A model generated the notes under the pieces. That model was not told where the DNA came from and ran no database searches. It saw nothing but the letters and a program-made list of their open reading frames with translations. Positions 1 through 9,684 of a stretch of 64,000 nt of DNA are shown one piece after another (the first letter of the stretch is position 1; the number at the start of each line of letters is the position of its first letter). The stretch spans positions 187,001 to 251,000 of the forward strand of contig NC_007512.1 in NCBI RefSeq assembly GCF_000012485.1. The letters are read 5' to 3'. This DNA comes from Pelodictyon luteolum DSM 273. Its GTDB lineage: Bacteria > Bacteroidota > Chlorobiia > Chlorobiales > Chlorobiaceae. The translations under genes were made by a program, and so were the position numbers.

Positions 1-566
1 TAGACAAACCGTTCCTGATGCCTGTCGAAGATGTGTTCTCTATTTCCGGCCGTGGTACCGTCGGTACCGGCAGGATCGAGCGTGGCCGCATCAAAATCAA
101 CGAAGAGGTAGAGATCGTCGGTATCAAGGACACCCGCAAGTCGGTCGTTACCGGCATCGAGATGTTCCAGAAGCTTCTTGACGAAGGTCAGGCTGGTGAC
201 AATGCCGGTCTTCTGCTCCGCGGTGTGGACAAAACCGAACTCGAGCGCGGTATGGTTATTGCCAAGCCCGGCACCATCAAGCCGCACACCAAGTTCAAGG
301 CTGAGGTCTACATCCTGAAAAAAGAGGAAGGCGGCCGTCACACCCCGTTCTTCACCAACTACCGCCCGCAGTTCTACTTCCGTACCACAGATGTTACCGG
401 TGCGGTGACTCTTCCTGAGGGTGTTGAGATGGTTATGCCCGGCGACAACCTTTCTGTTGATGTCGAGCTCATCGCTCCTATCGCCATGGACGAAGGCCTC
501 CGCTTCGCTATCCGCGAAGGCGGCCGTACGGTCGGCGCAGGTTCGGTAACCAAGATCAGCGAATAA
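1..566 (+). CDS. tuf: Elongation factor Tu, C-terminal part (5' end outside window)
   Basis: This is the 3' portion of the gene for EF-Tu, the GTPase that delivers aminoacyl-tRNA to the ribosome. The frame is open from the window edge (first full codon at base 3). The 187 residues present match the last ~187 of the usual ~393, covering beta-barrel domains 2 and 3. Recognisable segments are [19 protein letters not shown] and, near the end, [15 protein letters not shown]. The GTP-binding domain lies upstream of the window. A terminator-like hairpin follows directly, separating it from the S10 operon. Confidence 0.97.
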
Positions 567-586
567 GGCAGTTTGTATGGCGTCCC

Positions 587-617
587 GGGGCGGGATGAAA
601 AACCCCCGCCCCTTTTT
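587..617 (+). terminator. Intrinsic terminator after tuf
   Basis: The arms GGGGCGGG (587-594) and CCCGCCCC (605-612) form a perfect 8-bp GC stem with a 10-base loop, followed by five T residues (613-617). It lies 21 bases after the tuf stop and 28 bases before rpsJ. It could end the upstream tuf transcript or attenuate read-through into the S10 operon. Confidence 0.85.
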
Positions 618-644
618 ATTGATAACACGAAACAGGGTTGACAA

Positions 645-956
645 GTGGCTGTACAGCAAAAGATAAGGATCAAGCTCAAGTCCTACGACCATAGCCTGGT
701 TGACAAATGGGCTTTAAGGATTATTGATGTGGTCAAACAGACTGATGCCATCATCTTTGGTCCCATACCGCTGCCGACGAAATCGCATGTGTATACCGTA
801 AACCGGTCTCCCCATGTCGACAAAAAGTCCAGGGAGCAGTTCTCGTTCGCATCCCACAAGAGGCTGATCGAGATCATCAACCCGACTTCCAGAACCATTG
901 ATATGCTTATGAAGCTTGAGCTTCCGAGCGGTGTAGATGTAGAAATCAAGTCTTAA
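645..956 (+). CDS. rpsJ: 30S ribosomal protein S10
   Basis: First gene of the S10 operon. The 103-residue product is a normal-length S10, a small-subunit head protein also known as NusE for its role in antitermination. Family segments such as [13 protein letters not shown] and [28 protein letters not shown] in shortened form are evident. The start is a GTG at 645; no in-frame ATG lies nearby. A TTGACA string just upstream (638-643) is too close to the start to be its promoter. Confidence 0.97.
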   Translation: MAVQQKIRIKLKSYDHSLVDKWALRIIDVVKQTDAIIFGPIPLPTKSHVYTVNRSPHVDKKSREQFSFASHKRLIEIINPTSRTIDMLMKLELPSGVDVEIKS

Positions 957-977
957 AGAATTAGAAAAGCTATTGAT

Positions 978-1607
978 ATGGGTGCGATTCTTGGAAAGAA
1001 AATCGGCATGACCCGTTTATATAATGATAAACGCGAAGCTGTGCCCTGCACAATCATCCAGGCAGGACCGTGCTTCGTGACGCAGGTCAAGAACGCGGAG
1101 AAGGATGGCTACGATGCGGTTCAGATTGGTATCGGAGAGAGGAAAGAGCATAAAGTGACCAAGCCGATGCTCGGCCATTACAAGAAGGCGGGGGTTACCC
1201 CCGGCTACATGATGGCAGAGTTTGATGCATCCATGTTCGATGTCGAGCTCGCTGCAGGAAGCCCCGTCAGTGTCGAGTCCTTCAAGGAAGGCGAGATCGT
1301 CAACGTTCTCGGCGTTTCGAAGGGCAAGGGATTCGCCGGTGTCGTGAAGCGCCACAACTTTGGCGGCGGCTCACGGACCCACGGCCAGTCCGATAGGCTC
1401 CGCGCACCGGGTTCGGTCGGCGGATCAAGCGATCCATCCCGCACCTTCAAGGGTACCAGGATGGGCGGCCGCATGGGCAGCGACAACGTCACCGTCAGGA
1501 ACCTCCAGGTCGTGAAGATCATGGCTGAGTCGAACCTGATCATGGTGAAGGGTTCTGTCCCCGGACCGAAAAACTCCTATGTCAAGATTGTATCTATAAA
1601 AAAGTAA
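978..1607 (+). CDS. rplC: 50S ribosomal protein L3
   Basis: A 209-residue L3, an early assembly protein that reaches toward the peptidyl-transferase centre. The opening [17 protein letters not shown] and the glycine/arginine-rich loop ([13 protein letters not shown], then [13 protein letters not shown]) are typical. It sits 21 bases after rpsJ and 19 before rplD, in the standard S10 order. The stretch corresponding to the Gln methylated by PrmB in E. coli reads GGSSDPS, with no glutamine. Confidence 0.97.
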
Positions 1608-1626
1608 ATGCTGAGAGCGCGAAGCT

Positions 1627-2253
1627 ATGGAACTTAAAGTCTTAAATACTGCCGGTGCTGAAACCGGGGAAGTGGTTACGCTCCGTGACGATATATTCGG
1701 CGCTGAAGTATCCGAGCATGCGATCTGGCTCGACGTCAAGTCGATCCTCGCGAACAAAAGGCAGGGTACGCATAAGTCGAAGACCCGCGCAGAAGTACGG
1801 GGCGGCGGACGCAAGCCCTATCGCCAGAAGGGAACCGGCAACGCCCGTCAGGGATCGACCCGTTCTCCCCTGATGATCGGCGGCGGTACTATTTTCGGCC
1901 CTACCCCTCATGGCTATGACCAGAAGGTCAACCGCAAGGTCAAGCAGCTTGCACGCCGTTCAGCCTTCAGCGCCAAGGCGCAGGAAGGCAGGATCCTCAT
2001 CGTCGAGGACTTCGCTCTCGCAGAGATCAAGACGAAGCCGGTTGCCGACATGCTGAGGAATCTGGGGCTTGATGCAAAGAAGATCCTTATGCTGACCCCG
2101 GACTACAACATGGTCATCGCACGTTCGGGCCGCAACATCGAGGCGCTCAACATCATGACTGCCGAGAAGGCTTCGACCTACGACATTCTCAACAGCCATA
2201 CCGTGCTGTTCCAGAAGACCGCATTGAAGAAATTAGAAGAGACTTTAGGGTAA
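1627..2253 (+). CDS. rplD: 50S ribosomal protein L4
   Basis: A 208-residue L4, which lines part of the nascent peptide exit tunnel. The long basic loop that enters the tunnel wall is visible ([20 protein letters not shown], about residues 61-80). In E. coli L4 represses its own operon by binding the S10 leader. I see no clear equivalent leader structure here beyond the tuf terminator. Confidence 0.96.
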   Translation: MELKVLNTAGAETGEVVTLRDDIFGAEVSEHAIWLDVKSILANKRQGTHKSKTRAEVRGGGRKPYRQKGTGNARQGSTRSPLMIGGGTIFGPTPHGYDQKVNRKVKQLARRSAFSAKAQEGRILIVEDFALAEIKTKPVADMLRNLGLDAKKILMLTPDYNMVIARSGRNIEALNIMTAEKASTYDILNSHTVLFQKTALKKLEETLG

Positions 2254-2284
2254 CCGCTGTTTCCAGCAAAAAGGAGTGAAGAGA

Positions 2285-2596
2285 ATGAAAAACCCGTTGT
2301 TGCGCCCCTGGCTGACCGAGAAAAGCACCGGGCTCACCGAGCAGAAAGGGCAGTATGTTTTCCAGGTCAAGCTGGATGCCGATAAGATTGATATCAGGAT
2401 GGCGGTAGAGGAGAAGTTTGGCGTGGAGGTCAAGAGCGTCCGCACGGTGAACTGCCTTGGAAAGTCCCGTCGCCAGTACACCCGCAAAGGGCTCATCGCC
2501 GGCAAGAAGAACGACTGGAAAAAGGCGATCGTAACCCTTCGCGAGGGCCAGTCGATTGATTATTACTCCGGAGCGGCTCCGAAGGGCGAAGGATAG
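2285..2596 (+). CDS. rplW: 50S ribosomal protein L23
   Basis: A 103-residue L23, which surrounds the tunnel exit and docks SRP and trigger factor. The motif [20 protein letters not shown] is the family N-terminus. I chose the ATG at 2285 because AAGGAG (2271-2276) lies 8 bases upstream. An in-frame GTG at 2276 overlaps that site and would add three residues. Confidence 0.95.
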   Translation: MKNPLLRPWLTEKSTGLTEQKGQYVFQVKLDADKIDIRMAVEEKFGVEVKSVRTVNCLGKSRRQYTRKGLIAGKKNDWKKAIVTLREGQSIDYYSGAAPKGEG

Positions 2597-2629
2597 AATT
2601 TACTTTTAAAGGATAGATCATAATTCACA

Positions 2630-3467
2630 ATGGCTATTAGGAAATTAGCGCCGGTCACGCCTGGGTCACGCTTCATGTCGTACCCGGCATTCGATGAAAT
2701 CACCAAGAGCGAGCCGGAAAAGAGCCTGCTTGTCCCCCTCAAGAAATCGGGTGGACGCAACGCAGCTGGTCGTAAGACTTCACGCCATCGCGGCGGCGGA
2801 CATAAGCGCCACTACAGGATCATCGATTTCAAGCGCAACAAGGACGGCATCCCCGCTACCGTTGCATCGATCGAATACGACCCGAACCGCTCATCACGAA
2901 TTGCATTATTGCATTACAATGACGGAGAAAAGCGTTATATTCTCGCCCCGAAGGGTCTTGGTGTTGGTGATGTAATCGAGAGCGGAGAGAAGGTTGAAAT
3001 CAGGGCAGGCAATACCATGCCCCTGAAGAACATCCCTCTCGGCACCGACATACACAATATTGAGATGCGTGCGGAAAAGGTGGACAGATCGTCCGTTCGG
3101 CTGGCGCTTTGCAGTGCTCGCCGCCCGTGAAGGCGACTATGTCACCCTGAAGCTGCCTTCCGGCGAAATCCGCAAGGTCCGTGTTGAATGTCGTGCTACC
3201 ATCGGTGTAGTTGGCAATGCTGACCACGAGAATCTTGTTCTCGGCAAGGCAGGCAGAAGCCGCTGGCTCGGCATCCGTCCTCAGACCAGAGGTATGGCCA
3301 TGAACCCGGTCGACCATCCGATGGGCGGCGGTGAAGGTAGGTCGAAGTCAGGCGGCGGACGCAAGCACCCGAAGTCCCCGTGGGGCCAGCTTGCCAAGGG
3401 TCTGAAGACCAGGAACAAGAAGAAAGCATCACAGAAACTGATCGTGCGCGGCAGGAATGCCAAATAA
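2630..3467 (+). CDS. rplB: 50S ribosomal protein L2, broken by two single-base deletions
   Basis: L2 is essential for subunit association and peptidyl transfer. The N-terminal part ([15 protein letters not shown]...) is intact in the starting frame to about 3071, and the C-terminal part ([19 protein letters not shown]... to LIVRGRNAK) is intact in another frame. Between them the expected L2 sequence [12 protein letters not shown] is readable in the third frame at 3073-3108. Restoring one base near 3071-3073 and one in the TTT run near 3108-3111 gives 840 nt, or 279 residues, the normal L2 length. The histidine region near the C-terminus ([13 protein letters not shown]) is intact. All neighbours are whole and L2 is essential, so I think sequencing or assembly error is more likely than a real lesion. 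Confidence 0.9.
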
Positions 3468-3500
3468 ACGATAGAGGAAAAAACTTCAAGCAGAGAAACA

Positions 3501-3797
3501 ATGCCAAGATCACTTAAGAAGGGCCCGTTCATCGATATTAAGCTGGAAAAGCGGATCCTTGACATGAACAGCAGAAGTGAAAAAAAGGTCCTGAAGACCT
3601 GGTCGAGGAGCACGATGATCTCCCCTGACTTCGTCGGCCACACGATTGCTGTCCATAACGGCAAAACCCATGTTCCTGTCTATGTCAGTGACAACATGGT
3701 CGGTCACAAGCTTGGAGAGTTTGCCCCGACAAGGACCTTTCGCGGCCATGCAGGTGGCAAGGCTGAAAAGGGCGGTTCGGCTCCGAAGAGAAAATAA
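3501..3797 (+). CDS. rpsS: 30S ribosomal protein S19
   Basis: A 98-residue S19, a head protein that contacts S13 and the A-site tRNA side. [12 protein letters not shown] at the start and [12 protein letters not shown] near the end are the family hallmarks. It lies 33 bases after the rplB stop, in the standard order. Confidence 0.97.
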   Translation: MPRSLKKGPFIDIKLEKRILDMNSRSEKKVLKTWSRSTMISPDFVGHTIAVHNGKTHVPVYVSDNMVGHKLGEFAPTRTFRGHAGGKAEKGGSAPKRK

Positions 3798-3830
3798 ACA
3801 GCATTAACGCGAAAGGGTAAAGACACCATC

Positions 3831-4190
3831 ATGCAAGCTAAAGCAATTTTACGGCATACGCCGACATCGCCAAGGAAAATGCGTCTGGTTGCGGGCCTCG
3901 TCCGCGGCAAGGCCGTTGATCAGGCAAAGGCCATCCTGCTGAACTCAACGAAGGCGGCATCGCGCAACGCGCTCCAGACCCTGAAGTCTGCAGTGGCCAA
4001 CTACGCGCAGCTCAACCCTGACGAACGCGTTGGCGATCAGGAGCTTTTCGTCAAGTCGGTGTTCGTCGATGAAGGCGCCACGCTGAAGAGAATGCTTCCC
4101 GCTCCGATGGGACGCGCATATAGGGTCCGCAAGCGGTCAAACCACTTGACCATCATTGTGGACAAGGTCAAGAATCCAGAAACTAAATAA
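3831..4190 (+). CDS. rplV: 50S ribosomal protein L22
   Basis: A 119-residue L22 whose extended hairpin lines the exit tunnel. The family pattern [20 protein letters not shown] opens the protein, and the tunnel hairpin appears as [19 protein letters not shown]. It is co-oriented and tightly packed between rpsS and rpsC. Confidence 0.97.
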   Translation: MQAKAILRHTPTSPRKMRLVAGLVRGKAVDQAKAILLNSTKAASRNALQTLKSAVANYAQLNPDERVGDQELFVKSVFVDEGATLKRMLPAPMGRAYRVRKRSNHLTIIVDKVKNPETK

Positions 4191-4207
4191 CTTAGAAGGA
4201 GAGAACA

Positions 4208-4966
4208 TTGGGTCAGAAAGTCAATCCTACTGGATTCAGGCTCGGCATCATCAAGGACTGGACTTCGCGTTGGTATGATGACAGTCCTGTGATCTCAGGG
4301 AAGATCAAGGAGGACCATGTCATACGCAATTACGTGCAGACCCGTCTGAAGCGTGAGAAAGCCGGCATTGCCCGCATCATCATCGAGCGTACGACAAAGC
4401 ATATCAAGATCAATATCTACGCTGCCCGCCCGGGCGCCGTCGTTGGACGCAAGGGTGAGGAGATCAACAACCTTTCACAGGAACTCGGTCGCATCACCGG
4501 CAAAGAGGTGAAGATCGATGTCGTGGAGGTTGTGAAGCCTGAAATCGAATCACAGCTGATCGGTGAAAGCATCGCCTACCAGCTTGAGAACCGCGTGTCG
4601 TTCCGTCGTGCCATGAAGATGGCGATCCAGCAGGCTATGCGCGCAGGCGCAGAAGGTGTCAGGATCCGTTGTGCAGGCCGTCTCGGCGGTGCTGAAATCG
4701 CCCGTGCAGAGCAGTATAAAGAGGGTAAGATTCCGCTCCACACGATCCGTGCCAACGTTGACTATGCAAGCGTCACCGCCCACACCATCGCCGGCACCAT
4801 CGGCATCAAGGTCTGGGTCTATAAAGGCGAAGTCCTGAACCAGCGCATCGACGCCATTGAAGAGGAAGAGATGAAGAGGATCAAGGAGCGCCGCAGCGAT
4901 TCAGGTCCGCGTTCACGCAATGATCGCAGCCAGAAGCGCCGTCGCCGTCCCAATGACAGGGGCTGA
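4208..4966 (+). CDS. rpsC: 30S ribosomal protein S3
   Basis: A 252-residue S3, part of the mRNA entry channel. It has the start [14 protein letters not shown], a KH domain with the [11 protein letters not shown] loop (about residues 77-87), and a C-terminal S3 domain ending in an Arg/Lys-rich tail. Translation starts at TTG (4208), supported by AAGGAG (4196-4201) six bases upstream and by the conserved GQKVNP that follows. The basic tail ([20 protein letters not shown]) makes it longer than E. coli S3 (233). Confidence 0.96.
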   Translation: MGQKVNPTGFRLGIIKDWTSRWYDDSPVISGKIKEDHVIRNYVQTRLKREKAGIARIIIERTTKHIKINIYAARPGAVVGRKGEEINNLSQELGRITGKEVKIDVVEVVKPEIESQLIGESIAYQLENRVSFRRAMKMAIQQAMRAGAEGVRIRCAGRLGGAEIARAEQYKEGKIPLHTIRANVDYASVTAHTIAGTIGIKVWVYKGEVLNQRIDAIEEEEMKRIKERRSDSGPRSRNDRSQKRRRRPNDRG

Positions 4967-5010
4967 ACGAACCAGTACAACACAATTAGAAAACAGATGG
5001 AGTTGCCGGT

Positions 5011-5430
5011 ATGTTAATGCCAAAGAGAGTTAAATACAGAAAGACGCAGCGCGGCCGCATGAAAGGCAATGCCGGACGGGGAACATCCGTTGCTTTCGGT
5101 TCGTTTGGCCTGAAAGCCATTGAGCCGGCATGGATCACCAGCCGTCAGATTGAGGCAGCCCGTGTGGCAATGAACCGGTACATGAAGCGAGACGGAAAGA
5201 TCTGGATCAGGATTTTCCCCGACAAGCCGGTTTCCAAGAAAGCAGCTGAAACCCGCATGGGTTCGGGTAAAGGTTCTCCCGAGTTCTGGGTGGCCGTCGT
5301 AAAGCCCGGCAGAATCATGTTCGAGGCAGACGGCGTGCCGATGGAGGTCGCCACCGAGGCGTTCCGCCTTGCCGCCAAGAAGCTTCCGATCAAGACCCGT
5401 TTCATCGTCCGTCCTGACTACGAAGCATAA
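5011..5430 (+). CDS. rplP: 50S ribosomal protein L16
   Basis: A 139-residue L16 that positions A-site tRNA on the large subunit. [17 protein letters not shown] and [20 protein letters not shown] are diagnostic. A weak TGGAG lies 8 bases before the ATG at 5011. The canonical MPKR start is the second ATG at 5017, so two extra residues (ML) may or may not be made. Confidence 0.96.
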   Translation: MLMPKRVKYRKTQRGRMKGNAGRGTSVAFGSFGLKAIEPAWITSRQIEAARVAMNRYMKRDGKIWIRIFPDKPVSKKAAETRMGSGKGSPEFWVAVVKPGRIMFEADGVPMEVATEAFRLAAKKLPIKTRFIVRPDYEA

Positions 5431-5460
5431 AGAGAATCATCAAGCAAGAGCGTCAATACT

Positions 5461-5667
5461 ATGAAAAAGCACGAAATAGCGGCAATGAACGAGAAAGAGC
5501 TTGTGGAGCGGATTGCCGAGCTTGAGGATCGACTCGCCGACATCAATTTCTACAAGGTCATCGAACAGCCGCAGAATCCTATGGTTTTCCGCAACTCCCG
5601 CAGGGAGATTGCCCGTATGAAAACCCGTCTTCATCAGCTGCAGGCGGCAGAGCCCCTGAAGGGCTGA
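5461..5667 (+). CDS. rpmC: 50S ribosomal protein L29
   Basis: A 68-residue L29, a helical protein at the tunnel exit next to L23. The pattern EIAAMNEKELVERIAELE followed by NPMVFRNSRREIARMKTRL is that of the family. It sits between rplP and rpsQ as in most bacteria. Confidence 0.95.
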   Translation: MKKHEIAAMNEKELVERIAELEDRLADINFYKVIEQPQNPMVFRNSRREIARMKTRLHQLQAAEPLKG

Positions 5668-5714
5668 GCAGGGCAACATAAAAATAACAGTTTACTTACA
5701 TGGGAGAGAAGAAC

Positions 5715-5999
5715 ATGGCCAGCAGCTCAACAGAAGGGCAGGCAGCAGCAAGAGGCAGGAAAAAGAGCTGGACCGGAAAGGTCGTTAGCGACAGCATGGA
5801 CAAGGCCATCATCGTTGCCGTAGAGCGCAGGGTGCAGCATCCTGTCTACAAGAAGTATTTCAAGAAGACCACCAGGCTCATGGCACACGACGAAAAGAAT
5901 GAAGCCGGAATGGGCGATCTTGTCAAAGTCGTAGAGTGCCGCCCGCTGAGCAAGCGCAAGAGCTGCCGTCTGGTTGAAATCGTCGAGAAGGCGAAGTAA
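5715..5999 (+). CDS. rpsQ: 30S ribosomal protein S17
   Basis: An OB-fold rRNA-binding protein. The core ([25 protein letters not shown] and, later, [21 protein letters not shown]) is standard, preceded by a ~20-residue Ser/Ala/Gly-rich extension. I place the start at ATG 5715, which has GGGAG 8 bases upstream, giving 94 residues. An in-frame ATG at 5700 lacks a ribosome-binding site and would give 99. Confidence 0.93.
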   Translation: MASSSTEGQAAARGRKKSWTGKVVSDSMDKAIIVAVERRVQHPVYKKYFKKTTRLMAHDEKNEAGMGDLVKVVECRPLSKRKSCRLVEIVEKAK

Positions 6000-6038
6000 G
6001 AGACTCTTATCCATACACTTATTAAAGTTTGATACAGG

Positions 6039-6407
6039 ATGATCCAGAAAGAAACCAATCTGGTTGTAGCAGATAACAGCGGGGCGAAAAAAGTACGCTG
6101 CATTCATGTGTTCGGCGGAACAGGAAGAAGGTACGCTTCCCTCGGTGACCAGGTCATCGTTTCGGTGAAGGCTGCCGTTCCGGGCGGGGTCGTCAAGAAA
6201 AAAGAGGTTTGCAAGGCCGTGGTTGTCCGCTGCGTCAAAGAGCAGCGCCGCAAGGACGGATCCTACATCCGCTTCGACGAGAATGCTGTTGTACTCCTCA
6301 ACGCACAGGGCGAGCCGAGGGGAACCCGTATTTTCGGACCCGTAGCCAGAGAGCTCCGCGACCGGCGGTATATGAAAATCGTTTCACTTGCGCCCGAAGT
6401 ACTCTAG
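6039..6407 (+). CDS. rplN: 50S ribosomal protein L14
   Basis: A 122-residue L14, which forms an intersubunit bridge with 16S rRNA. The opening [24 protein letters not shown] and the end [14 protein letters not shown] are highly conserved. A tRNA gene begins 11 bases after its stop. Confidence 0.98.
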   Translation: MIQKETNLVVADNSGAKKVRCIHVFGGTGRRYASLGDQVIVSVKAAVPGGVVKKKEVCKAVVVRCVKEQRRKDGSYIRFDENAVVLLNAQGEPRGTRIFGPVARELRDRRYMKIVSLAPEVL

Positions 6408-6417
6408 AGCGCAGCAG

Positions 6418-6490
6418 GCGGGAGTAACTCAGTTGGTAGAGTCACAGCCTTCCAAGCTGTTGGTCGCGAGTTCGAGTCTCGTCTCCCGCT
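6418..6490 (+). tRNA. tRNA-Gly (anticodon TCC)
   Basis: A complete cloverleaf can be drawn. The acceptor arms GCGGGAG (6418-6424) and CTCCCGC (6483-6489) pair fully and are followed by discriminator T. The anticodon stem ACAGC/GCTGT encloses the loop CTTCCAA, with anticodon TCC at 6451-6453. The T arm contains GTTCGAGTC. CCA is not encoded. It lies inside the ribosomal protein operon between rplN and rplX, on the same strand, so it is probably cut from the operon mRNA unless it has its own promoter. Confidence 0.96.
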
Positions 6491-6524
6491 CATGATTCAT
6501 GAATAATTACCATACTAGCATACA

Positions 6525-6767
6525 ATGAAAACAGGTCTGAAAAGAGTCAAGCTGCACGTGAAGAAGAACGACATGGTCGTCGTCCTCAGCGGCAATGACA
6601 GGGGCAAAAGCGGAAAGGTACTGCGGGTTTATCCTGTCAAGAACCGTGTGATCATCGAGGGTGTGAACATCCGCAAGCGCCATATGCGCCCGACTCAGAG
6701 CAATCCCCAGGGATCGATCATCGAGCGTGAGTTTCCGATCCATGCATCCAATGTGAAGAAGAGCTGA
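6525..6767 (+). CDS. rplX: 50S ribosomal protein L24
   Basis: An 80-residue L24, an assembly initiator that binds the 5' end of 23S rRNA. The KOW motif is clear ([20 protein letters not shown], about residues 11-30), followed by NIRKRHMRP. It is shorter than the ~104 residues of E. coli L24, lacking most of the C-terminal part. Confidence 0.95.
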   Translation: MKTGLKRVKLHVKKNDMVVVLSGNDRGKSGKVLRVYPVKNRVIIEGVNIRKRHMRPTQSNPQGSIIEREFPIHASNVKKS

Positions 6768-6783
6768 GAATATCAACCAAAGA

Positions 6784-6805
6784 CGGGATGACCAAGACCA
6801 TCCCG
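6784..6805 (+). repeat. Hairpin in the rplX-rplE gap
   Basis: The perfect arms CGGGATG (6784-6790) and CATCCCG (6799-6805) flank an 8-base loop. No T-run follows (the next bases are GTAAAACAAC), so it does not look like a terminator. It could be an RNA processing or stability element. It starts 17 bases after the rplX stop. Confidence 0.55.
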
Positions 6806-6823
6806 GTAAAACAACATCCGTAA

Positions 6824-7408
6824 ATGGCCCAGAAAACAGAGACGGCAATCCCTTCTAACTCGAAGGCACGCTTCGAAACCCTCTACAGGGAAAAAGTCAC
6901 CAAAGCGCTCTCCGAGCGTTTCGGCTACAAGAATGTCATGAACATTCCGAGGCTCCAGAAAATCTCCATCAATATCGGCGTCGGTGAGGCCGCTTCCGAG
7001 CCGAAGCTTCTTGAGACTGCGATACAGGAACTTGCACAGATCACCGGCCAGAAGCCCCAGATCCGCAAATCGAAGAAGGCAATTTCAAACTTCAAACTGC
7101 GCGAGGGACAGGCCATCGGATGCCGCGTCACCCTCCGTCGCAAGGCCATGTACGAATTCTTTGACCGCTTTGTCAGCCTGGCCGTGCCGAGGATCCGCGA
7201 CTTCCGTGGTCTCAGCGACACCAGCTTTGATGGCCGCGGCAACTACACCATCGGTGTCCGCGAGCAGATAATCTTCCCGGAAATCGACATAGACAAGATT
7301 CCGAAGATCTGCGGCATGGATATCAGCTTCGTCACTTCGGCGAAGACCGATGAGGAGGCTTATGTGCTGCTCGCCGAGCTTGGCATGCCGTTTAAAAAGA
7401 AGAATTAA
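6824..7408 (+). CDS. rplE: 50S ribosomal protein L5
   Basis: L5 binds 5S rRNA and contacts P-site tRNA in the central protuberance. The 194-residue protein has [20 protein letters not shown], then [20 protein letters not shown] and PRIRDFRGL, all conserved. An N-terminal extension of about 14 residues ([14 protein letters not shown]) precedes the core. Confidence 0.97.
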   Translation: MAQKTETAIPSNSKARFETLYREKVTKALSERFGYKNVMNIPRLQKISINIGVGEAASEPKLLETAIQELAQITGQKPQIRKSKKAISNFKLREGQAIGCRVTLRRKAMYEFFDRFVSLAVPRIRDFRGLSDTSFDGRGNYTIGVREQIIFPEIDIDKIPKICGMDISFVTSAKTDEEAYVLLAELGMPFKKKN

Positions 7409-7429
7409 CCATACAACCAGGGAAGAGAG

Positions 7430-7699
7430 ATGGCCAAGAAAAGCGTAATTGCACGAAACGAGAAGAGGAAGAGGCTGGTGGAACAGTATGCCGCCAAGCG
7501 TGAGGAACTGCTGAAAGCAGGCGACTATGAGGCCCTGCGCAAGCTTCCCCGCGACAGCTCAGCCACCAGGGTTCGCAACCGTTGCGTGCTGACCGGCCGT
7601 GGCCGCGGCGTCTACGAGAAGTTCGGGCTCTGCCGCCACATGTTCCGCAAGTTAGCGCTTGAGGGGAAAATCCCCGGTGTAAAGAAGGCCAGCTGGTAA
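7430..7699 (+). CDS. rpsN: 30S ribosomal protein S14, zinc-free type
   Basis: An 89-residue S14 of the long form, in the 30S head. It has [21 protein letters not shown] and the C-terminal IPGVKKASW signature, but not the paired CxxC zinc motifs of the short 61-residue form. It should therefore fold without zinc. Confidence 0.96.
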   Translation: MAKKSVIARNEKRKRLVEQYAAKREELLKAGDYEALRKLPRDSSATRVRNRCVLTGRGRGVYEKFGLCRHMFRKLALEGKIPGVKKASW

Positions 7700-7759
7700 T
7701 ACCGGCGGCTTACCATAAAAAAAGGTATTTGTCCATTTTCGAAAGTAACCAACTTTGTC

Positions 7760-8155
7760 ATGCCTGTAACGGACTCCATTGCAGATTATATCACCCGTAT
7801 CAGAAATGCGGGACGAGCAAAAAACAAAACGACCGATATCCCGTATTCCAAGCTCAGGGAGAACATCTCGCAATTGCTCCAGGATAAAGGGTACATTAAG
7901 AACTTCACGGTCATCACCACAGAGAAGTTTCCTTTCATCCGCATCGAGCTGAAGTACACCGCTTCAGGTGAGCCGTCCATCAAGGAGATCACCAGGGTAA
8001 GCCGTCCCGGACGGCGTACCTACGAGGGCAAGGATATCAAGAAATATCTCGGCGGTCTCGGTCTCTACATCCTCTCGTCATCGAAGGGTGTGATTACCGA
8101 CAAAGAGGCCAGAGAGCAGGGCGTCGGTGGCGAGATCCTGTTCCGTATCTATTAA
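7760..8155 (+). CDS. rpsH: 30S ribosomal protein S8
   Basis: A 131-residue S8, a primary binder of the 16S central domain and, in E. coli, the translational repressor of the spc operon. [21 protein letters not shown] at the start, in shortened form, and [17 protein letters not shown] at the end identify it. Confidence 0.97.
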   Translation: MPVTDSIADYITRIRNAGRAKNKTTDIPYSKLRENISQLLQDKGYIKNFTVITTEKFPFIRIELKYTASGEPSIKEITRVSRPGRRTYEGKDIKKYLGGLGLYILSSSKGVITDKEAREQGVGGEILFRIY

Positions 8156-8183
8156 TCCACAAGCCGGAAAGCAAGAGAATATC

Positions 8184-8723
8184 ATGTCAAGAATAGGAAA
8201 AATGCCCATTGCCATCGGCAACGAGGCGAAGATCGAGGTCAAGGGCGGTATCATTACGGTCACTGGCCCCAAGGGCGTCCTCGACCAGCCGATGGTCGAA
8301 GAAGTGAGGATTGTTGAAGAGGATGGCAAGGTGCTGGTCCAGCGCATCAATGACAGCAAACGGGCCCGCGCTATGCATGGTCTTTACCGCATGCTTGTCA
8401 GCAACATGATTCAGGGTGTCACCACCGGGTTCACCAGGAAACTGGAGATCGCCGGCGTTGGTTTCCGTGCTGAGATGAAGAGCGACCTGCTCGCCCTCAC
8501 GCTCGGTTACTCGCACATGATCTATTTCAAGGCTCCGGAAGGCATTAAGATGGAGACCCCCGATCAGGTTACGGTGCTCATCAGCGGCATCGACAAGGCT
8601 CTCGTCGGACAGGTTGCCGCCAAGATCCGCTCATTCCGCAAGCCCGAACCTTACCGTGGAAAGGGCATCAAGTACGAAGGCGAGATCATCCGCCGCAAGG
8701 AAGGCAAGGCAGCAGGCAAGTAA
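8184..8723 (+). CDS. rplF: 50S ribosomal protein L6
   Basis: A 179-residue L6 near the factor-binding site, built from two repeated alpha/beta domains. The start MSRIGKMPIAIG at 8184 is the conserved one; the open frame runs upstream into rpsH but has no support there. The C-terminal pattern FRKPEPYRGKGIKYEGEIIRRKEGK is diagnostic. Confidence 0.96.
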   Translation: MSRIGKMPIAIGNEAKIEVKGGIITVTGPKGVLDQPMVEEVRIVEEDGKVLVQRINDSKRARAMHGLYRMLVSNMIQGVTTGFTRKLEIAGVGFRAEMKSDLLALTLGYSHMIYFKAPEGIKMETPDQVTVLISGIDKALVGQVAAKIRSFRKPEPYRGKGIKYEGEIIRRKEGKAAGK

Positions 8724-8770
8724 GTCCTGCCGGCTAAACAGCGAATTAACATATACAACGGTTCAAAAGC

Positions 8771-9130
8771 ATGAGCAAGATCGACAAGGCCTCACGGAGG
8801 CAGAAAATCAAGGACAGAAGCAGGTTCTCGGTCGCAGGGACCCAGGAAAAGCCCAGACTTTGCGTTTACAGGAGCCTTTCCCAGATTTACGCCCAGCTTA
8901 TCGACGACAGCGGAAAGAAGACCATCATGGCCGTCTCCAGCATGTCGAAAGAGAACAAGGAGCTGAAAGGCTCAAAGACGGAAGTCTGCCACAGGGTTGG
9001 AAAGCAGATTGCCGAAAAGGCTCTTGCCAATGGAATCACCAACGTAGTATTTGACAGGAACGGGTTCCGCTATCATGGCAGGATCAAGGCATTGGCCGAT
9101 GGTGCGCGGGAAGCAGGACTGATCTTTTAA
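8771..9130 (+). CDS. rplR: 50S ribosomal protein L18
   Basis: A 119-residue L18 that binds 5S rRNA together with L5. [20 protein letters not shown]-type sequence (here [16 protein letters not shown]) and the C-terminal [20 protein letters not shown] are typical. It lies in the normal spc order between rplF and rpsE. Confidence 0.96.
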   Translation: MSKIDKASRRQKIKDRSRFSVAGTQEKPRLCVYRSLSQIYAQLIDDSGKKTIMAVSSMSKENKELKGSKTEVCHRVGKQIAEKALANGITNVVFDRNGFRYHGRIKALADGAREAGLIF

Positions 9131-9151
9131 ACATCTCAATGAGAACGATAA

Positions 9152-9667
9152 ATGGCGAAAACAGCTAAAGGTATCAGGCCGGGCGAATTGAATCTGAAGG
9201 AGAAACTTGTCCACATCAACAGGACCGCAAAGGTCGTGAAGGGTGGAAAGCGGTTCGGCTTCAATGCGATTGTCGTTGTCGGCGATAAAGAAGGTCATGT
9301 CGGTTACGGCCTCGGCAAAGCTAACGAAGTACAGGACGCGATTGCAAAGGGCGTCGAAGACGGCAAGAAAAATGTCGTGAAGGTGCCGATCATCAAGGGA
9401 ACCATTCCCCACCAGATCGTCGCAAAATACGGTTCGGCAAAAGTGCTTATGAAGCCGGCGACTCCGGGTACAGGGCTGATCGCAGGCGGCGCCGTCAGGG
9501 CAGTGCTGGAAATGGCCGGTGTCCGTGATGTGCTCACCAAGTCACTCGGATCCTCCAATCCCCACAACGTGGTGAAAGCAGCGATCCTTGGACTCAAGAG
9601 CATCTCTGATGCCAATGATGTTGCCGAGAGACGGTCCAAGAGCCTCAAAGAGGTATTTGAAAGCTAA
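9152..9667 (+). CDS. rpsE: 30S ribosomal protein S5
   Basis: A 171-residue S5, which with S4 guards translational accuracy at the mRNA entry site. The double-stranded RNA-binding-like segment [20 protein letters not shown] and the later [19 protein letters not shown] are family signatures. It is tightly linked to rplR and rpmD. Confidence 0.97.
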   Translation: MAKTAKGIRPGELNLKEKLVHINRTAKVVKGGKRFGFNAIVVVGDKEGHVGYGLGKANEVQDAIAKGVEDGKKNVVKVPIIKGTIPHQIVAKYGSAKVLMKPATPGTGLIAGGAVRAVLEMAGVRDVLTKSLGSSNPHNVVKAAILGLKSISDANDVAERRSKSLKEVFES

Positions 9668-9684
9668 AATCTGTGAATGCGATC

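Noticed and set aside
638-643. TTGACA resembling a -35 box before rpsJ
   Set aside because: It lies one base before the rpsJ start codon, so it cannot serve as the rpsJ promoter. No -10 box is seen at the right distance.
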